A stretch of DNA of 64,000 nucleotides from Hysterangium stoloniferum. Its lineage: Eukaryota > Basidiomycota > Agaricomycetes > Hysterangiales > Hysterangiaceae. The notes below the pieces were generated by a model. It was given only the letters and a program-made list of their open reading frames with translations, was not told the DNA's origin and ran no database searches. Both the position numbers and the translations under genes were made by a program. Where the stretch lies: positions 248,001-312,000 of the forward strand of contig WHVD01000055.1 in assembly GCA_015178975.1 (NCBI GenBank), in the 5' to 3' direction. Below, piece after piece: positions 11,801-22,325 of the stretch (position 1 is its first letter; every line of letters begins with the position of its first letter).

Positions 11801-12855
11801 TACTCTTCCCAGGAAGTGAGTTTCTTTTTCCTCCTTGTCTGCCCCTCATGGCTCATCTCCTTTGGCATCCTCTTCCCAGTTTGTGAGTTTCTGACTTTGT
11901 CCTTCTTCTCTGCCCCTCATGGCTCATCTCCCTTGGTATGCTCTTCCCAGAATGTGAGTTTCTGACTTTGTCCTCCTTATCTGCCCCTAATGGCTCATCT
12001 CCCTTGGCATGTTTTCCCAGGAAGTGAGTTTCTCACTTTGTCCTCATTGTCTGCCCCTCATGGCTCATCTCCCTTGGCATCCTCTTCCCAGGAAGTGAGT
12101 TTCTGACTTTGTCCTCCTTGTCTGCCCCTCATGACTCATCTCCCTTGGCATCCTCTTCCCAGTGGGTGAGTTTCTGATATTGTCCTCCTCCTCTGTCCCT
12201 CATGGCTCATCTCCCTTGGCATACTCTTCCTAGCGAGTGAGTTTCTTACCTTTTTCCTCCTTGTCTGCCCCTCATGGCTCATCTCCCTTGGCATCCTCTT
12301 CCCAGGAAGTGAGTTTCTGACTTTGTTCTCCTTGTCTGCCCCTCATGACTCATCTTCTTTGGCATGCTCTTCCCAGCGAGTGAGTTTCCCACTTTGTCCT
12401 CCTTGTCTGCTCCTCATGGCTCATCTCCCTTGGCATGCTCTTCCCAGAAAGTGAGTTTCTGACTTTGACCTCTTTGTCTGCCCCTCATGGCTCATCCTCC
12501 CTTGACATGCTCTTCCCAGCGAGTGAGTTTCTGACTTTGTCCTCCTTGTCTGTCCCTCATGGCTCATCTGCCTTGGCATGCTCTTCCCAGCGAGTGAGTT
12601 TCTGACTTGGTCCCCCTTGTCTGCCCCTCATGGCTCATCTCCTTTGGCATGCTCTTCCCAGCGAGTGAGTTTCTAGTTTTGTCCTCCCCATCTACCCCTC
12701 ATGGCTCATCTCCCTTGGGACACCCTTTCCAGGATGTCAGTTTCTGACCTTTTCCTCTGTGTCCCTTGTGGCTCATCTCTCTTGCCATGCTCTTTCTAGG
12801 ATGTGAGTTTTTGATATTTCTTCTCCCCGTTCCCTCCCATGGTTTCTCTTACTAG
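8851..12855 (+). repeat. 71-bp intron satellite (microexon array, homogenised half)
   Basis: About 56 units of mean length 70.8 bp. Each starts GTGAGTTTCTGACTTTGTCC, holds TGGCTCATCTCCCTTGGCAT and ends CTCTTCCCAG, followed by a variable triplet. Triplet counts: TTT 14, CGA 12, CAA 8, GAT 7, GAA 6, AAA 3, AAT 3, and one each of GGA, CCA and TGG. Unit bodies differ by only a few bases; the triplet is the most variable site. The unit at 10523-10608 looks like two units fused after loss of the inner AG. Open frames on either strand here are repeat artefacts. Confidence 0.9.
11055..11860 (+). repeat. Recent 420-bp tandem duplication inside the satellite
   Basis: 11055-11440 and 11475-11860 read identical base for base at an offset of 420 bp (six units with their microexons). 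Differences reappear just outside (11041 versus 11461, and 11441 versus 11861). This is block-wise growth of the array, and 6 x 3 nt keeps the frame. Confidence 0.8.
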
Positions 12856-12947
12856 GTGTGATCTCCCTATCTTTTGCAATTGTTTCTATTTTCTATTTTT
12901 TTTCTTTCTTTGATAATTGTGCTGTCCTCATTCTTTTATTCCCTCAG

Positions 12948-13446
12948 AATCACTACTCCCAAAAATGCTTTTCCTCCATCTCAACACATCCAATATATGA
13001 GGTATGATAAACTTTGTAAATATCTAGCTAGTGGCTACCATTGGTTTATTTAACCTCTCAGTCATGTTCTGGCCTGCCCCAATACAAGGTTGTCTGGCTT
13101 AGCATTGGTACTTTGCACTTATTTGTTCCACTCATTTCACTCTAACACATTATTCTTAGCTGCCATGGTCATCAGTTGTCATTTGCTCGATACTTCACCA
13201 AGTGTGGACTTTCAGAAGACTGCTAAGTCTTATATGGCTTCCTCAGCTAAGACTTTGGTAGATGATGTCAAGAGAGTATTTCAGAAAACAATCTCTTGTA
13301 GTGATGGAGCCAGTGATGTGGTCTTTGATATAATGAAAAAGAATGTCTCAGGTATGTTTCTTCCCCTTTGTGATCATCTGCTACTGATGATACTTACTGG
13401 ACCACTTGTGGTTGTTGTAGCTTTTGCCATTTCTAGTCAGTATTAG
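12948..13446 (+). CDS. Possible 3' exons of the microexon gene
   Basis: Candidate exons after the array are 12948-13001 (54 nt), 13062-13088 (27 nt), 13160-13351 (192 nt) and 13421-13446. All have GT-AG borders, and the first two stay open in the phase carried from the array. The last two read through to a stop only if one base is carried in (frame containing KTLVDDVKRVFQKTISCSDG), which does not match phase 0 coming from the array. Either a 1-nt shift occurs within the array (a 4-nt exon GAAT at 8649-8652 would give it), or an exon border is wrong, or the gene no longer ends in frame. I do not recognise a domain here. Confidence 0.35.
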
Positions 13447-13593
13447 CTCTCATTTGTGCATCATGTTATGGAAGACTGGGGGGGAGTACTTTGCTGCTCA
13501 TGGTTTGAATACATCTGTCCCTGTATCTTGCAATTCTATAAATACTTTGGAGATCCATCCTTGTCTTTCTTCATGCACAACATCTGTGAACAG

Positions 13594-14361
13594 TGTTAAG
13601 ATCTAAGCTAAAGAAGGAGAGGGGGCTCTAAGTTGGAGGGCTGTAAGTTGGAGGGCTGATGATGGTAACTAAGTCAATTGGGAAACTGATAATAGAGCTT
13701 GTACTAGTTAGGAGGTCTGACTCTATAAATGTAGTGGAGCTTGGCTTCAATGTATGTGTAGTACTCTTGTATGAACTGTTAGCATGCTCTGGTATTTCAA
13801 ACAGAGTGGATAGTACAATTGGAAATGAAGATCAACACTTACATACATAGCTCAGTTGACTGGGAGGCTGAATTACTAAGAGTTGTGGGGTAAGGGGTCA
13901 TGGCTTGCCAAAGAGCCTTTGAGAACATTAGATAGGAGGAGTATTAGGACTTAAGAAAAGGGGATGATCTAAGTTGATATTTGAACCTGTAGCATACTTG
14001 AAGGAGCTTTAGACTACAGTAAGATGAATGATCAGAAGGTCTATCAGAAAAGTAAGAGTGATGATGGGTCAAAAGGAAGTGGGAGAAGGAGTGGGAATCC
14101 ACATGAGACTAAATACAATATAGCAAAGCATTCTAAACTGGTGTGAGGTGGCAAATGGGTTGTACATATATGTGGAATGGTGATAGGAGGAGTGCATTAA
14201 ATGGAGACAGGATGGAAGGCTAAGGTACTAATCTACAGAGAAACAAGTGTTGGGGGCACCACAGGCAGTGCTACCATGAGTGGGGGTACCAATAGTGGGA
14301 CACTGGATGGTTAGGAGGCTAAAACAACTTGTGGCAGTCCAAAACAATGGGGATCCTAACA
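13594..14361 (+). repeat. Solo LTR, family H
   Basis: Ends TGTTAAGATC ... GATCCTAACA, flanked by the 5-bp duplication AACAG (13589-13593 and 14362-14366). Partial relatives lie at about 35875-36686 and 49902-50540. It landed just downstream of, or within, the last exon of the GTPase gene. Confidence 0.85.
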
Positions 14362-14540
14362 AACAGCCTACATACTGAGCACTACCATCTTACAGTTATG
14401 TGAACTGTCTGGGCTGTGGATGCTTGGAAATCCACAAAACAATGATATGTAGATGAGCTCAGCTTGTTCCATGGATTAGTTTTTCTTCACCTGGAGGTTC
14501 TTGATTGTTCCTGGGTGGTCCATGTATGTACATAACCAAT

Positions 14541-15188
14541 TGTGAAGAGTTGTGGAAGTTATGACCACTCAATATATGAAGAATAATGACTGTCTAGGTA
14601 TAATAGGGTGATGTATTGACTATTGAAGTACAATATATATAGTAAGATAGGATTAGTCAACTTTAGTAACCATAGGATAGTTAAGATGACTAAAAGGAGA
14701 ATGGGATTGACCTTACAGTACAATTCCAAAGGACAGATTCAATGAAGTAAAGAGTTAGGAGAGATCTGGTTACAAGAATGATGAGGTGCAAGTAGTTATC
14801 AATGATAGTTCGAGCTTTGACTATATAGTACAAAGTTAGAATGTTATGGCAAGTTCTAGTTGAAAGCCATTCAAGACAACTGAGATGATACCCCAGTCAC
14901 AGCTTGCAGGACATTTCAAAAGGGTGTCTGGGCAAGTTGTGGTTACAGGGTAAAAGTGTCTGAGTTTCTAGCTACACCCACTAGTGTACATACAGTAGGT
15001 GTGACAGTATGTAAGTGCTCATAAGGTCTATGTATGTACCTACAGGCATACATAGATCTTCAAACTAATATAAACATGTGTAATCAGAGAATTAGATGGT
15101 TTTAAAAATAGTAGAAAATAAGGAAAAAATATGGGGAATATAGTCTGATAAGATGGTTACATTCCCATGAAAAAGGGTACCTCTCACA
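14541..15188 (-). repeat. Solo LTR, family A, strongly CpG-depleted
   Basis: TGTGAAGAGT ... CTCTCACA flanked by the 5-bp duplication CCAAT (14536-14540 and 15189-15193). It aligns with the LTR at 2607-3236, but nearly all CpG sites have become TpG or CpA, so it looks older. Confidence 0.85.
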
Positions 15189-16190
15189 CCAATTGTTCTA
15201 AGTTGGTTTTATGTGTTATTATATATGTATTACATATTGCTCTAAAAAGCTAATGTCCCATGTGAGGTATCAGCATTATCTCATAATATTCTCTTAATTT
15301 TCTGTGAATTATTTAATATTTTCTCGAATTTATTGTATTTTTATTATCATTTTATTGTGAAATCTAAGGTCTGGTTCCTTTTAACTTCACATAATAATAG
15401 GATATATGAGCTCATATAATGCTATTATATCTTAATTAATTTATCATAATTTTTAACTAACTGTTTATATTTTATTAACTTAGTTATGGTATCCCAGCAC
15501 ATTGCCTTGTTGCTGTGTGCGCATTTTTGGTGTCATGTGACCTGTCACATGACCCATTAATTAAGCTTCAAAGGCTCAAGTCATTGGCATTTGATTCCGA
15601 CCCAGATCTTGGCCTCTGAACCTTCGAGTTCAGGCTTAGAGTAGAACCCTTGTCTCAGACATGGGAGTCATATGATAGAAAAAGGGTAATAAATAGCTAG
15701 ACATGATCTCATTACTGACTCAGTGATGATATCAAATAGTTAATTATTTAGTTATCAAAATGTATATAAGGAGGGCCAAGTTTCCAATAAAATCATCTTA
15801 TCACACTCATATTTTGCAACACAGCACAGAAGCTTATCTAATCATCCAAAGGACAATAATAGCCTTAGTCTGATACACTAACTGCAAGCACCTACACTTG
15901 CAGCATCTTGAATTCTTTGTCAGCAACTCTTGAACTTAGCTAATCACAAGGCTGTGACCCATGGGGGCAAGCCCCCATCACACTACCACCCCACAACCTT
16001 ACTCGGTCGCTTCACGACCTGGTGGATCAATAATAATGTCTTTAAACATACATCAACAGCCATATCTTATTCTAATTCAGAGACTTATTTTAAAGTGATT
16101 AAAGTTTACATTATTCAGAATTATATACATTATATACATTTGTAAATTCACTGAACCTAAAAAACATAAGTCAGTCTCCTTTTGGAATGT
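15189..16190. other. AT-rich spacer with palindromes; possible Helitron 3' end
   Basis: No gene seen. 15532-15553 is a perfect palindrome (GTCATGTGAC, CT, GTCACATGAC). TATATAAGGAGGG at about 15771 looks like a core promoter, perhaps of an LTR-like repeat. A GC-rich hairpin ATGGGGGC-AA-GCCCCCAT lies near 15960-15977; on the minus strand it is in the right place for a Helitron 3' hairpin, but no CTRR follows within 12 nt. 16020-16080 repeats, in diverged form, the last Helitron helicase bases at 16204-16260. Confidence 0.35.
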
Positions 16191-19100
16191 TACTGAATAC
16201 TTACTCATGGATCAATAATAACATCCTTAAACACTACATTTGCAGTCATATCAGTGTCATGGAGTAGGATTTTCACTCTTCCCCAATTTGCCCCTCTTAA
16301 AAATGCCAACATAAAGTGTCCATGTGAGAACACAGGACTACACAGATCCAATCCAACTAATTTTAAAGATTGACCTTGTGATTTATTGATAGTCATAGAA
16401 AATAGTAGCCTGACTGGAAACTGCCAATGATGCAGTTCAAATGGCACTTGTTTTGTAGTTGGAATAATTGTTATTCAAGGGATGAATGCCAGCTCTCCTG
16501 CTGAAGGTCCTGTAATGATCTTTACTTCAAGTACTCTGTGAGTCATTTGTATTAGCTGCAGTCTTGTTCCATTACAGAGTCCTTGTCCTGGATCCAAGTT
16601 TCAAAGCAGCATCAATGGCACTCCAGGTTTCAAATGCAATTTACTTGGTGACAATCCTCCAAAGTTGATTGAGTTTAAGTACTCAGGATATAATGTCTCA
16701 TTGGCTCCATCTTTGACACTGTCTGCACTGTGGTAGGTTTGCCCAATCCCTGGAAATTTTTCAAAGAGCATGTCATTGACTTGATCTACATCTGAATTTC
16801 AAGGACAGAGAATAGCCTGCTCCAAGAAAAACTCATCAGTAAAAGCCTCAGGATCATGTATGTTTGGATAAATAGTTGAGACTAAATCATCTACTGTTGG
16901 TCCACATAGCATGTGTTCAGGGACTTTAAACATATGATCAAGAGGCATGTCCTTTCCATGTCCAATATCCAAAAGCCACTGAGCAAAAACAGCACTCTCT
17001 TGATCAGTAGGATCTACATGCATATTCTCAGTCAAAAACAGAATCTTGGCATTATGCCAAAGGTGAGACTGTGAGATACATGCACCAATAATATCTTCTT
17101 TTGAACCTTTAGGAATGACAGGCAATGTCTGTTGAAAGTCACCACCCCATGCTACTATAATGCCTCCAAAAGGAATATCCTTATTAAGGATATCTCTAAG
17201 ATGCCAATCTACTGCCTCACAGGCAAAGCAATTCTGCATTGGAACCTCATCCCAAATAATAAGGCTGACCTCTTTCATTAGATTAGCCTTATCTGAGCCT
17301 TTTGTAATCCTGGTGCCCCCAGTCTTACGCACGGACCCTTTAGTTTTACGTGATTACATAATCACCGCGTTTTACGGTATAAGTAGCCGGGAAGTTTTCA
17401 GGACCTTAGATCCTACCGTACGCTGCACTTGCCTGTATCTTGTTCTGCTCTGGACAATACACTGTGGTCCTGTCAACTTGTGTGACCGCCAGTGATCCCA
17501 ATTGACGACGGGATTACACTTTTTTTTTGACACCGGCCATTTGTTATTTCTCATCCAGCACTTCGTTGTGTTTGGCCCTCCAGACCCTTGGCTCTTTCGT
17601 TCCACTGGATCTCATTCATTCATTCCAAAAGAAACCAACTTCTTACCTTCCTGGTCGAACCCGATCTGCATCACCACCGTTCACTCGTCAGACCGCTCAT
17701 TCACATTCCCTAGGGTTCCACACTCCCTTGTCCCGTACACGCCTCGCAACCTCGCGTATACGTGCCGCCGCACACCCTTGCAAGTGCTCCCCGTGCAAAT
17801 ACGCAGCGCCGCACACCGCCGCACCCTCGCACGCGCACACATCCGTGTCGCCGCACCGCTGCGCACCCTGCACACGTACGCGCACCCGCGCACGCCGCCG
17901 CACCGTCGTCGAGTGCCCCCACACGTACGCGCGCATGCACACACATCCACGCCGCCATGCACCGCTGCGCACCCTGCACACGTACGCGCGCCCGCGCACC
18001 CGCGCACGCCGCCGCACCGTCATCGAGTGCCCTCACACGTACACGCGCATGCACACACATCCACACCATCGCGCACCCTTGCACACTGCACACGTATGCG
18101 TGCACACACACCCATCCACGCTGCCGCGCACCCTTGCACACTGCACACGTACGGGCGCCCCCGCATGCCCTGCACCGTAGTCGCGCACCTGCATTTGGAG
18201 AAATGTTTTATGTGAATAATTGACGATTAGAAGCCATTATTTTGGATCCCCTTGTGTTTTTTTTGTTTGTTTTTTTTAGTGCCGTATCAATTTCCGTCGC
18301 TACCGTGTGTTTTTTTGGTCGGGATACAGACTCCGCCGCCTGAAGCTCCGCATTAACAGAGGAGGTCCAGCAGGGTTGAATCTGGGGTGGTGGGTTGGTT
18401 TTTGTGTGGGGAGGGGTGTAATCCTGGTGCCCCCAGTCTTACGCACGGACCCTTTAGTTTTACGTGATTACATAATCACCGCGTTTTACGGTATAAGTAG
18501 CCGGGAAGTTTTCAGGACCTTAGATCCTACCGTACGCTGCACTTGCCTGTATCTTGTTCTGCTCTGGACAATACACTGTGGTCCTGTCAACTTGTGTGAC
18601 CGCCAGTGATCCCAATTGACGACGGGATTACACCTTTCTTCATTGTACACATGGATTTCTCATCAACTTCAAGGGGAATTTGACACATACTGTGAGATGT
18701 CTGCCCACCACTCAGAATAAGTGAAGCAATGCCAGAGGAGGCAACACAGAGTACAATGAGTCCTTTTCCTCTACAGGCATGTGCCAAAGTATTCCAAACA
18801 AATGATTTTCCAGTACACCCAGGTCCATTTAAAAAGAAAAGCTTTCCATCTACTCCAGTTTCATGCCTTGCAATGACAGCATCCATAATTTGATTGTATG
18901 CAACCTTCTGGCCCTCATTCAACTTTTCAATATTTATATGTGCTTTTATTTGCTCAGTTGCCTTATCATATGCCCTTTGTTCATTGATGAATCTATTTCC
19001 CACTCTGTCTTCCCATGGCTCTGTAAATTGAGGCATATAAGGGTACTCTGAGAGTGGTTTCCCACTTGTATGAAGAATTTCATCAAGCTTAAAGAGGCCA

Positions 19101-19690
19101 AAGTCATGGACTGTCTCATCAGATGGCTCTGATTGATTTGGTTGAGGAAGATGTGTCTGAATAAAGTGTTTCAAGTCATCACAAATGTCTGCTTTAAATT
19201 CATGCCAGAGTGCAGCCAGATCAGAAGGAAAGCATTGGCAGAGAATAGTAGCAAATAGTTTTCTTAATTGAGATCCAGTCTGCATAGCCTTTGGCTCTCT
19301 AAGACACAACTTCCATTCTTTATCATCTTCAAGTAGACCACGTGCCATGCAGGCTGCTTGGAAGGAAGGATAGACCTGTCCTTCATAGGTCCTGAGATCT
19401 TCAAAAGAAGTTGTCCCCTTGACAACTGTAAGTAAAGTATGTAAGAAGAACCTTGGGCCACTTGAGGGTCCTGCAAAATGAATACGTCCAATGGCAAATC
19501 CCCTTTTCCTTGGATTCCATTTTCTGTTTTTTGAATTCCATGTGAAAAATTCTGGAAAATCAACATAGTGAAGTGAATTGGCTGCTCTACCATTAAGGCC
19601 TATTGTATTGTTAGAATTGGCCTCAGAGTATGCCATCAACTTAGTCTTGGAACAATGGGCACCATCCAAATCTTCTTCTGGACCCTCCAT
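16190..19690 (-). pseudogene. Helitron PIF1-type helicase domain, interrupted
   Basis: From the right: Helitron linker and helicase N-part (18638-19690) with Walker A LNGPGCTGKS and the block VASSGIASLILSGGQTSHSM; after the inserted element, 16799-17302 with Walker B LIIWDEV and GGDFQQTLPVI; finally 16205-16500 with helicase motif VI SMTINKSQGQSL. Helitrons are rolling-circle DNA transposons and this domain unwinds the donor strand. The frame is lost between Rep and helicase near 19700, at least twice more between 16440 and 16800, and by the 1.33-kb insertion at 17303-18632. It was coding for the mobile element and is now inactive. Confidence 0.9.
17303..18632. mobile_element. TRIM-like non-autonomous LTR element, young and whole-looking
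   Basis: Two 216-bp direct repeats, 17303-17518 and 18417-18632, read identical. Both start TGTAATCCTGG and end GGGATTACA. The flanks carry the 5-bp duplication CCTTT (17298-17302 and 18633-18637). A purine run GTGGGGAGGGG precedes the right LTR, as a polypurine tract should. The 898-bp interior has no recognisable gag or pol. Its middle (about 17750-18190) is GC-rich with diverged tandem units of roughly 105 bp (CACACGTACGCGC, CGCCGCACCGTC), which create overlapping open frames on both strands that I do not call genes. It sits within the Helitron helicase, so it is younger than the Helitron. Confidence 0.88.
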
Positions 19691-19704
19691 GCCATCAAAG
19701 ATAA

Positions 19705-21116
19705 CTACTGGTGATTCTCTAAATGCACAGCTATGACAGCAGGAATTTGAGTATGTATCTCATTTTCCAAAAGTCTCCAAAATGCTTCATGTGCACTGAC
19801 ATAGCAGGCATCAATATATTGTTGAATTTCATTTTTGTTCTTGCCAAACTCCATTGTTGTACGATCATGTCCTTTGTATATATACTTGTGAATATACTTA
19901 ATGGAGCAAACATTAAAAGTCATCTCAACATTGATATGACATTCCAGAATGAGAAGAAGGGCAGCACAGTAAGGGACAACATGTCGATTGTCCAGCTCAT
20001 GACCTCTGACTTTATGTTTTCTGCCATCATTTCTATGGCAGTACTTTGAATAGCCATCTTCATTTATACTTGTAGATTCACAAAAGGGCTTGGGAAAATG
20101 CTTTGTACATCTGTTATCTTTGATACATTTTTCACCACATACATGAGTCATGAGCTCAGATACCAACTTGTAAAGCTTTGGTTGCTCCTCTTGATCTGGA
20201 AACTCTGCAGATATCATAGAATCAACTTCTACAAGAGTCTGAAGCTTTGCCCCCTCTTCAAACCATATGAGCAAATGCATATGAGGGAATCCACACTTCT
20301 GAAATTCAATGGTATGGACATGGGCAACTGTTTTACCAAGGTAATTCTTCTTCATAATGAGCTGAAGCAAGTGTGCCTTTTTCAATGCAAAAACACATGA
20401 CACTATATCTGGGCGATCGGCTGCAGTTTGGCCTGGAAGAAGTGCTTCAGTTATTTCCCTCCATTTGGGGTTGGCTGTCATAGTAATAAACATGCTTGCA
20501 TTGCCATATTTGCATGATATAGCCAGTGAATTTTGCAAATTTTCCATCATATCCTGACTACTACCTTGGAAGGTTGCTGGCAGTATAAATCTACTTCCAA
20601 TTTCATTTGGCTCAGGTTGCTGGTTATTATCCTGTACTGTGAAGGCATCAACCACCTGATGGTACATTTCAGCTCGTAAAGTGCCTTGATTGTGTCTTAT
20701 CCATGATAGCCTGCTTTGCTCCGCTGCTGCCCATGCATCTACAATGTATTGCTGAAGCAGTTTTCCACCCCTTAGAATTGTAGTTGCTTCACCAATTCTT
20801 TGAAAGAGTCGATAAGCATAATACTTTATCTGGGAGACTTTTGTCTGCTTTTTCTTCTGCCTATTCTCTGTCACTTGTTCAGGTTCAAGTTCTTCAGTAA
20901 TTCCTTGCACCTCATCCTGCTCCATAGCTAGCTCAGGAGGTGGTATAGCATTATCAACTGGAATATCTATTTGCTCAGGTGGGAGAGGTACAACTTGGGG
21001 AACCACTTCAGGTTGAGGAATCACTACCTCTGGCAAGTCAGGTACTATCTCCTCAGGAGCTGGTTCAAAGACTTCTGGCTCTGGAGCAATCTCCTCAATG
21101 GCTGCTGGGGCTGGCT
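19705..21116 (-). pseudogene. Helitron Rep (HUH endonuclease) domain
   Basis: One open frame of about 440 residues. It has the Rep-typical stretch SRFILPATFQGSSQDM, the HUH-region motif GFPHMHLLIWF, and the tyrosine region IKYIHKYIYKGHDR with two candidate catalytic tyrosines. The upstream end is acidic and Pro-rich (PEVVIPQPEVV). The frame runs upstream to a stop or possible splice acceptor near 21113; the usual N-terminal helitron-like region was not found further right, so the copy is 5'-incomplete. It ends next to the helicase frame at 19690 with a frame change, and in an intact element the two would be one protein. Rep nicks and joins single-stranded DNA during rolling-circle transposition. 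Confidence 0.9.
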
Positions 21117-22325
21117 AAGAAAATTTCATCTCTCTTCCTTTCCTACCCCCACTACAAATGCACAAGCAATTGCACCATGTTTCAGGAATGACAAGACAAG
21201 CCTAGGTTCCCTAACTTCAAGAGGATACCTCGACCTCAGGCTACTGTTCCTCCCATCCCTTTGTCTCATAGAGAAAATGTTGACCATCAGGGGAACAACT
21301 CCAAGACTATTCCATCAACATACCCAACCTCTGTTAGAGTATGATACTACAGCTCTAACATAGTCTATTATGATCTCCATATTTTTCTGATATTTGTAGT
21401 ATTTTTCCCACCACTGTAGGTGCAGTATTGAGTGAGTTACCTTAGGTCAGTAACTACTGTATAGGTGCTTAGATAAGCACCTAGTAGTATAGTCCACTGT
21501 GGGTGTGGGAAAGTCTCCTTAGTGTTTACTTTCCAATCACACTCACAGGTATGTCTTTACAGTTGAATATACTCAGTATTTACTTTCCAATCACACTCAC
21601 AGGGGTGTTCTGCAAAGTGTTATTCAACTGTTTCAACAACCTCAATGAGCAACAGGAATGAAATCCCTTCCACATCACAGGGCCCTCTCCCCAAACTGAA
21701 GTTCCCTAACTTCAAAAGGATACCTCAACCTCAAATGATCATATCTTCCACCCCCTCCTCTCATACAGAAAACATTGAGCACTATGGGAGTAACCAGGAG
21801 GTTTCATCATCAACTTCTTGAGCAATGATGAGCTACACTAGGGGAAGTCTCACTGGAAACCAGAATGAAGGTCCCCCTGCATTGTACAACAGATCCCTTG
21901 CTGAACTCTGAGAGAATCCAGCCAGCAACTGGAGTGAAACCCCTCCAGTACCATGCAGCATATTCCCTTCTACCAAGGAGGAGATCCAATCTCAATGATG
22001 GAGTGAGGAATTCCACCATTGGGCCCAAGAGGAACTAAAGGAGATCAAAAGGAAAAGGAGAGAGGAATATCTAGAGCATCAATAAGGGATAGGTGCCAAG
22101 GTCAGAGTCCCTTCCAGACAGATACATAGGGATTGGAGAAAGAGGGAAGGGAACAACAATCCTCTAGTCCCCCAGGTGAGAGATGGGCAGACTTCACTGA
22201 AACTGATTGTAGTGATGGAGGCATGCCATGCATCTGAGCAATAGGAAATAAGAGCAAGAAAGGAAGGAATGGGGTTACATTTTACAACTGGGAAAGAGGA
22301 AGAAGGATCTAGGTACAGCACATTG
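21117..22325. other. No gene recognised; two diverged internal duplications
   Basis: 21204-21310 and 21702-21800 share TTCCCTAACTTCAA-GGATACCTC and following bases. A 28-bp stretch around TTTACTTTCCAATCACACTC occurs twice, at about 21527 and 21575. Short open frames show no known domain. The region probably holds decayed transposon leader sequence. Confidence 0.4.

Larger units (their letters stand above)
7364..12947 (+). other. Tandem array of about 78 single-codon microexons separated by short introns
   Basis: Throughout this stretch the motif YAG-NNN-GTRNGT recurs. Seventy-five microexons are exactly 3 nt. One at 7529 is 18 nt (or 3 nt if a GAG acceptor is used), one at 8346 is 6 nt, and one at 8674 lacks AG before it. 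First bases: 7418, 7477, 7529, 7601, 7666, 7744, 7815, 7868, 7929, 8001, 8055, 8136, 8198, 8274, 8346, 8407, 8475, 8558, 8617, (8674), 8757, 8848, 8906, then 55 more at about 71-bp spacing to 12800. Introns are 50-88 nt with GT donors (mostly GTGAGT or GTAAGT) and YAG acceptors; CTCAT or CTAAC lies 20-30 nt before many acceptors and could serve as branch site. The preceding exon ends in phase 0, so each microexon would be one codon, and none is a stop codon. In 7364-8905 the introns are not alignable to each other; after 8851 they form a satellite. Splicing is inferred from sequence only. Confidence 0.8.

Noticed and set aside
8880-12840. CRISPR-like or protein-coding reading of the regular 71-bp repeat
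   Set aside because: The genome is eukaryotic, the unit body is constant and the only variable part is 3 nt, so there are no spacers. Long open frames on both strands repeat with the unit and lack protein character.
15957-15980. Definite Helitron 3' terminus
   Set aside because: The hairpin is good but no CTRR follows within the usual 10-12 nt, so it is kept only as a possibility.
17502-18223. Several overlapping open frames rich in Arg, His, Ala and Cys
   Set aside because: They arise in all registers from GC-rich tandem units of the TRIM-like element; none has a domain.
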